Positions 13,433-17,436 of a stretch of 17,436 nucleotides of DNA are shown piece by piece (positions within the stretch are counted from its first letter, which is position 1; each line of letters starts with the position of its first letter). The translations under genes were made by a program, and so were the position numbers. The notes beneath the pieces were generated by a model that saw nothing but the letters and a program-made list of their open reading frames with translations, did not search any database and was not told the origin of the DNA. The DNA comes from CAZRIP01 sp964600165 (GTDB lineage: Bacteria > Elusimicrobiota > Elusimicrobia > UBA1565 > UBA9628), in assembly GCA_964600165.1 (NCBI GenBank), contig CAZRIP010000085.1, positions 1 through 17,436 of the forward strand, given 5' to 3'.

Positions 13433-13975
13433 GACGCGAGCGGGGTTGAGCGAGAGGTAGAGCTTGACCAGCTCGCTTTGATCGTTGGCGAGCTCGTCGA
13501 GGGCGGCGCGCGGCGAAGACGGATTGCCCGCGACGCTCGCCCGGACCGCCTCGTCCGGGCTTTTGGCGAGCTCGCCTAAGACCTCGGAAGGACAAGACCG
13601 GTTGTAGGCCACGGCGCGCTGGACCTCGATCGAGCCTCGCGCCAGGCGGCGCGCTTCATCGAGCGAAAGAGGCTGCTTTCGGATCGCCGCGAGCGCGTCA
13701 GCGGCGCGGCGGCCCGCGTAGGCTCTCCAACCGAGCCAGCCGGCGCCGAGCAGGGCGACGAGCGCGATCAGCCGGGCGCGGGCCGCTTCTTTCGGCTCTC
13801 TCGCGCGCGAGAGCGCGCGGCCGACGAGCGCGCCGCCGACGACGCCGAGGAGCGCGACGAAAGCGCCCAGGCCCAGAGCGACGCTTTGAGCCGTCGGCCC
13901 TCCCGACGCGGCGAAGAGCTGCCAGGCGATCCAGAGGCCCGCGAACCCGAAGACGAACGACCCCAGCGCGGTCAC
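13424..13975 (-). CDS. Membrane protein with C-terminal LRV/HEAT-like repeats
   Basis: From the GTG at 13975 the product is 183 residues. Three hydrophobic segments lie at about 4-22, 32-52 and 68-86, suggesting an integral inner-membrane protein. The soluble C-terminal part (about 105-183) contains short helical repeats: VQRAVAYNRSCPSEVLGELA, VRASVAGNPSSPRAALDELA and VKLYLSLNP. These fit the leucine-rich repeat variant pattern (VxxxVAxNPxxPxxxLxxLA) and would form a small protein-binding solenoid. Function is unknown; a scaffold or regulator is a guess. The start is uncertain. GTG 13975 has TAGGAT 7 bases upstream. An in-frame TTG at 14026 would add 17 residues, including LKEFVRIVPV, which also looks like a natural N-terminus. 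Gene reality is supported by the repeats and membrane segments rather than by length. Confidence 0.7.
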   Translation of the reverse strand: MTALGSFVFGFAGLWIAWQLFAASGGPTAQSVALGLGAFVALLGVVGGALVGRALSRAREPKEAARARLIALVALLGAGWLGWRAYAGRRAADALAAIRKQPLSLDEARRLARGSIEVQRAVAYNRSCPSEVLGELAKSPDEAVRASVAGNPSSPRAALDELANDQSELVKLYLSLNPARVAR

Positions 13976-13982
13976 GGGGACG

Positions 13983-13991
13983 ATCCTAACA
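13983..13991 (-). promoter_or_regulatory. Predicted extended -10 promoter of the LRV-like membrane gene
   Basis: TGT-TAGGAT on the minus strand ends 7 bases before the GTG at 13975. The overlapping 10-mer AATTTGTTAG (13986-13995) is the same as the one before the carboxylase gene. If the TTG at 14026 is the true start, this element would be internal and this call wrong. Confidence 0.4.
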
Positions 13992-14099
13992 AATTCCTTC
14001 AGGACATCGTCGCTACTAAACCTCAATGCCGGCGCGCTACAGCTACGCGACCTCGTGGGCCGGGTATTGCCGGAGGTTCGGGTCGGCGCCGTCGGCCCC

Positions 14100-14135
14100 T
14101 TGACGGAAAGCCGAAGCGGGCGCGTACTCAGGGGA
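14100..14135 (+). promoter_or_regulatory. Possible -35 and Shine-Dalgarno of the small secreted protein gene
   Basis: TTGACG (14100-14105) is a good -35, but the -10 at the right distance is poor (CGTACT 14123-14128, or TACTCA 14125-14130). AGGGGA (14130-14135) lies 8 bases before the ATG at 14144 and is a plausible ribosome-binding site. The rest of 13976-14143 shows nothing else recognisable. Confidence 0.3.
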
Positions 14136-14143
14136 CCCCGCGC

Positions 14144-14515
14144 ATGAGAGCCCTCCCCCTCGCCGCGCTCGGACTGGCCTTGGCCGCGCGTCTCGCTTCG
14201 GCCGCCGAGGAGTTGTCGCTCCCGGCGCTCGACCCCGTCGCCGTCTCGTTCCAGTCGCAGGTCACGGCGCTGCTCCCGCTGGCCGACCGGCCCGCCGGCA
14301 TGGCCCAGGCGCTCTCCGCGCAGCTCGCCTCGCCGCTGGCGACCGACGCCGACCGCGCCGCGGCGAGCCTGCTGATCCAAGCCGCGGCCGACCCGCGAAC
14401 GGCGCTGGCGAGCGCCGCCGCGCAGGCACCCGGGGCGCGGTCGCCGGCCCTCGTCGCCGCCGTCGGGCAATTGGCCTCGCTGCCGGCCGCGCGGCGCGGC
14501 CCGAAGAACCCGTAG
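14144..14515 (+). CDS. Small alanine-rich secreted protein of unknown function
   Basis: The 123-residue product begins MRALPLAALGLALAARLASA and then AEE, a good signal peptide with ASA before the cleavage point. The mature part (about 103 residues) is Ala/Leu-rich and probably helical, with no Cys and no motif I recognise. It ends ARRGPKNP. The start is set by the signal peptide and by AGGGGA 8 bases upstream; the longer open frame before it has no protein-like character. It converges on the Lon-like gene with 31 bp between stops. As this phylum-level context is uncertain and GC is high, a spurious frame cannot be excluded. The clean signal peptide argues against that. Confidence 0.55.
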   Translation: MRALPLAALGLALAARLASAAEELSLPALDPVAVSFQSQVTALLPLADRPAGMAQALSAQLASPLATDADRAAASLLIQAAADPRTALASAAAQAPGARSPALVAAVGQLASLPAARRGPKNP

Positions 14516-14549
14516 CGGCGACCCTTACTTGAGCCGCCGCGACTCTTTA
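14515..14549 (+). terminator. Weak intrinsic terminator between convergent genes
   Basis: GCGGCG (14515-14520) can pair with CGCCGC (14535-14540), loop 14 nt, followed by GACTCTTTATT. The stem is short and the T-tract interrupted, so this is tentative. Confidence 0.25.
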
Positions 14550-17436
14550 TTCGCGCAGCGCGCGCGGAGAGTCGAGGACGGGATGGCGGTTGACGAGGGC
14601 CAGCAGCAGGCCCTTGAAGGAGTTCACGCGGCCGGCGCGGCTGGCGTCGGCCCAACGGTAGCCGCGGTAATGGACCCGGGTCTTGACGTCGTCGGGCACG
14701 TCGCGCCAGCGCGCGTCGTTCTGCGTGATGAACAGGCGCTTGGAGAGATAGGCTTGGAAGCCGTAAGAGCCGTGGACCCAGCGCGTCAGCCACAACAGCG
14801 CGAAGATCGTCAGGAAAAGCATCGTGAAGCCGAAGGCGTTGGAGACGCCCGCCTGCGGGACGGCGCGCGCGGCGAGAGCGACCCGGCCGCCGGACGCGAA
14901 GGCGCTCGGCGCGGCAAGCGTCGCGGCGAGGACCAACCCGCCCGCCATCCCAGTCACGCCTGACATCGGCGACGCCGGCGGGCCGTCGGCGGGGATATCG
15001 AGCGGCTCGGCGACGTCCTTCTCCAGCGCGCGCTCGAAGACCTGGTCCATCCGCTCGACGGGGATCAGCGTGAGCTTCGCGCGCACCTCGGGCGGGATCT
15101 GGCGCGCGTCGGGCTCGTTGAGCGCGGGATAGAGCACCGTATGGTAGCCGTCGCGCAAAGCGCCGAGCGCCTTCTCCTTGAGCCCGCCGATCGGCAGCAC
15201 GCGCCCGTCGAGGGTCAGCTCGCCCGTCATCGCGACGCCTTTCTTGACCGGCCGGCCCGTGAGGCGGCTGGCGACGGCCAGCGCCATCGTGATGCCGGCG
15301 GACGGGCCGTCGATGTCCTGCGCGGGCGAGAACTGCAGATTGATATCGATGCGGCCGAACAGCCGCGGGTCGATGCCGAGCTTCGGCGCGATCGAGCGCA
15401 GATAGCCCATCACGTTGGCGGCCGAGTCCTTCGTCATCTTGAGCATCTGCTCGCGGAGGATGAAATTCCCCGTGCCGACGGACGCCGTGGCGACGACGTT
15501 CGAGGTCCCGCCGCCGACGGCGCTGTAGTAGAGCGCCGTGGCGCGGCCCACGCCGTTGTCGACGGTCCGGCTGGTCCCGAACGGCGCCGGGCCCAAATAG
15601 GTCTCGAGGTCGCTCTCGGCGATCTCGGCGGGGACGGGCTGGGCCGCGGTCTCGGTCCGCGCGGAGACGGAGCGCATCAGCTTGTCGGCCACCTGCTTGA
15701 GGCGGCGCACGCCGGCCTCCTGCGTGTAGCCCTCGATCAGCCGGCGCGCGGCGGCGTCGGACAGCTTGGCCTCGTCGGCCGGGACGCCGTTGTCGCGGCG
15801 CATCTCGGGCAGCACGTGGCGCTGGGCGATCTGGATCTTCTCGTCGGTCGTGTAGCTGGAGAACTCGATGATCTCCAGGCGGTCGCGCAGAGGGCCGGAG
15901 AGCTTCGACAGGTCGTTGACCGTGACGATGAACAGCGCCTCCGACATGTCGATCGGCTGCTCCAGGTAGTGGTCCTCGAAGGTCTTGTTCTGCGACGGGT
16001 CGAGCAGCTCGAGCAGCGCGTCCATCGGGTTGCCGCGGTGGCCGTCGGTGCCGACCTTGTCGACTTCATCGAGCAGCATGACCGGGTTCATCGAGCCGGC
16101 TTCCTTCATCTTCTTGACGATGATGCCGGGCTGGGAGCTGACGTAGGTGCGGCGGAAACCGCGGATCTTGGTCTCGTCGCTGACGCCGCCGAGCGCGACG
16201 CGCACGAACTTGCGGCCCATGGCCTTGGCGATGTCGTCGGCGATGGAGGTCTTGCCGACGCCCGGAGGACCGGCGAAGCAGAGGATCTTTCCCTTCAGCC
16301 CTCCGGTCTTCTTGCGGACGGCGAGATATTCGATGACCTGCTCCTTGACCTTCTCCAGGCCGAAGTTGTCCGCGTCGAGCAGGCGGCGCGCCTCGGCGAG
16401 ATCGATCTTGTCCTGCGTCCGAACGTTCCACGGGACCTCGAGCAGCCACTCGATGTAGCTGTAATAGTTGTTGTAATTGGTGTCGTGCGGCGAGGTCCGC
16501 AGCAGCTTGTCGAGCTCGGCCAGCGCCGCGGCCTCGACGTCCGGCGGCATGCCCGCGTCCTTGATGATCTGAGCGGCCTCCTTCTTGTCGCTGCCCATCG
16601 CCTTCGAGAACAGGGCCCTGCGCGAAGGCCCCGGCGGCGGCGCGGCGGGCGGCGCCTGCGCGGTCTCCGCGGCGGCGGGAGCGGCGGCCGGCGCGGGAGA
16701 TGAGTCGGGGGCGGGCGCCGTCTCCTTCGAGCCCCGAGACTTCCACCAATCTTTCATGCGCGCGGAGAACGGCTTGCGTTCCGTCTTGTCGTCGAAGAGC
16801 TGGCTGCGGTATTGCGCCCAGGCCGCCGCCTCCAGCTGCGCGTGCGCCTCGATCGGATGCGCGGCCAGCCAGGCGCGGCGGTCCCAGTACTCGCGGTTCT
16901 GCCGGGAGTAGCTCTTGCCCCACGGGGTCTGCTTGAGGCCCCACACGGCCGCGCCGACGGCTCCGATGGTGAGGATCATCGGGCCCCAGGCGATGCCCGG
17001 CGACGCCGCGTAGAGAGCCGTCAGCCCGGCCTGGACCGCCCAGCGGCCGGCCGAGGAAGCGGCGGAGGCGCCGACGAAGAGCGCGGCCATCTTGGCGATC
17101 CTGACGCCGGTCGAGTCCCCGGCGCGGATCCAGCGGCGGCCGAGCACCCACGTCGCGGCCATCGCGCCGATCGCCGCGGCGAAGCCTATAAAAGGAGCGT
17201 AGGCGGCCGCGGCGGCGGCCGGCGCGACGGCTGTGTGGACGACGACCGGAGCCGCGCTCGCGGCGTGCGCCGCCGGCATCGGCATGACCTTGGCCGCGGC
17301 CGCACCGGGAACGAAGGCCGCGAGGACGGCGGCGCGCGACGCGACGGCGGAGACGGCGTCGGCGCCTCCCTCGCGGGGCGACCGCGCGCGGTCGAAAGTC
17401 TCGCCGAGCACGGCCTCCGAGCTCGCGGGAGAGGCC
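14547..17436 (-). CDS. Membrane-embedded Lon-family AAA+ protease (5' end may lie beyond the window)
   Basis: From GTG 17411 the product has 954 residues, but the frame is open to the window edge, so the true start may lie outside. Numbering is from that GTG. Hydrophobic segments lie at about 22-43, 66-91, 105-135 and 140-160. A Trp/charged segment (165-230) and a Pro/Ala linker (231-263) follow. Residues about 275-329 resemble the helical part of LonA just before its ATPase, with WLLEVPW. The AAA+ module has Walker A GPPGVGKT (381-388), Walker B VMLLDEVDK (444-452), sensor N499 and LRDRLEII. The protease has DGPSAG with S704 and GGLKEK with K747, the same 43-residue spacing as the E. coli Lon dyad. 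Two more hydrophobic segments (about 818-838, 858-877) and an 80-residue polar tail end the protein. The N-terminal LON substrate-binding domain is absent. Likely an active, membrane-tethered ATP-dependent protease. Confidence 0.85.
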   Translation of the reverse strand, partial: ASPASSEAVLGETFDRARSPREGGADAVSAVASRAAVLAAFVPGAAAAKVMPMPAAHAASAAPVVVHTAVAPAAAAAAYAPFIGFAAAIGAMAATWVLGRRWIRAGDSTGVRIAKMAALFVGASAASSAGRWAVQAGLTALYAASPGIAWGPMILTIGAVGAAVWGLKQTPWGKSYSRQNREYWDRRAWLAAHPIEAHAQLEAAAWAQYRSQLFDDKTERKPFSARMKDWWKSRGSKETAPAPDSSPAPAAAPAAAETAQAPPAAPPPGPSRRALFSKAMGSDKKEAAQIIKDAGMPPDVEAAALAELDKLLRTSPHDTNYNNYYSYIEWLLEVPWNVRTQDKIDLAEARRLLDADNFGLEKVKEQVIEYLAVRKKTGGLKGKILCFAGPPGVGKTSIADDIAKAMGRKFVRVALGGVSDETKIRGFRRTYVSSQPGIIVKKMKEAGSMNPVMLLDEVDKVGTDGHRGNPMDALLELLDPSQNKTFEDHYLEQPIDMSEALFIVTVNDLSKLSGPLRDRLEIIEFSSYTTDEKIQIAQRHVLPEMRRDNGVPADEAKLSDAAARRLIEGYTQEAGVRRLKQVADKLMRSVSARTETAAQPVPAEIAESDLETYLGPAPFGTSRTVDNGVGRATALYYSAVGGGTSNVVATASVGTGNFILREQMLKMTKDSAANVMGYLRSIAPKLGIDPRLFGRIDINLQFSPAQDIDGPSAGITMALAVASRLTGRPVKKGVAMTGELTLDGRVLPIGGLKEKALGALRDGYHTVLYPALNEPDARQIPPEVRAKLTLIPVERMDQVFERALEKDVAEPLDIPADGPPASPMSGVTGMAGGLVLAATLAAPSAFASGGRVALAARAVPQAGVSNAFGFTMLFLTIFALLWLTRWVHGSYGFQAYLSKRLFITQNDARWRDVPDDVKTRVHYRGYRWADASRAGRVNSFKGLLLALVNRHPVLDSPRALRE

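Noticed and set aside
12714..13595. Minus-strand frame with regular NLGLSPNLGLPAH-type repeats
   Set aside because: It is the mirror of the in-frame hexad repeat of the RRM gene; periodicity is inherited from the real gene.

Overview
The window is GC-rich (roughly 70% by eye) and densely packed bacterial chromosome. No stretch over 300 bases lacks a gene; the longest gap is 13976-14143. I see no tRNA, rRNA, CRISPR array, insertion sequence, integrase or phage gene. Signal peptides, a heptosyltransferase-type GT9 enzyme and a MepA-like murein endopeptidase suggest a Gram-negative (diderm) organism. The mix of GT9, HprK-like kinase, a bacterial RRM protein and many alanine-rich exported proteins recalls high-GC Elusimicrobiota or a similar uncultured lineage. 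That placement is inference and weak.

Layout. On the minus strand at the left edge lies a leucine-degradation pair: an enoyl-CoA hydratase cut by the edge and, 2 bases upstream of it, methylcrotonyl-CoA carboxylase beta. Upstream is a GT9 glycosyltransferase. Divergent from it on the plus strand are a radical SAM enzyme with a B12-binding-like domain and a coupled secreted Asl1/GH128-like glycoside hydrolase. Then come, on minus, a small exported protein with an internal duplication, an M74 (MepA-like) endopeptidase and an HprK-like P-loop protein. The last is divergent from a sulfatase with an altered active-site motif. RecQ, an RRM protein with fifteen hexapeptide repeats and a TTG-started small membrane protein follow on plus. 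Next are a minus-strand LRV/HEAT-like membrane protein and a plus-strand small secreted protein. On minus, reaching the right edge, is a Lon-family protease without the usual LON domain but with membrane segments at both ends.

How the genes relate. Many concern the envelope: GT9, GH128-like, M74, sulfatase, several exported or membrane proteins and the membrane Lon. The hydratase and carboxylase form one catabolic step pair. RecQ and the RRM protein are housekeeping or nucleic-acid functions. No single operon links all of these.

Two things stand out. First, nine genes have a TANNNT -10 hexamer ending only 6-9 bases before the start codon, which predicts leaderless or near-leaderless mRNAs. 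Only two small exported proteins show a clear Shine-Dalgarno. Second, the Lon homologue combines an intact AAA+ and Ser/Lys protease core with membrane segments on both sides, an architecture I do not recognise as a described Lon class. The genome is also very compact: two convergent pairs overlap at their stop codons, one sharing a CTAG, and one divergent pair is 23 bp apart with overlapping -10 boxes.
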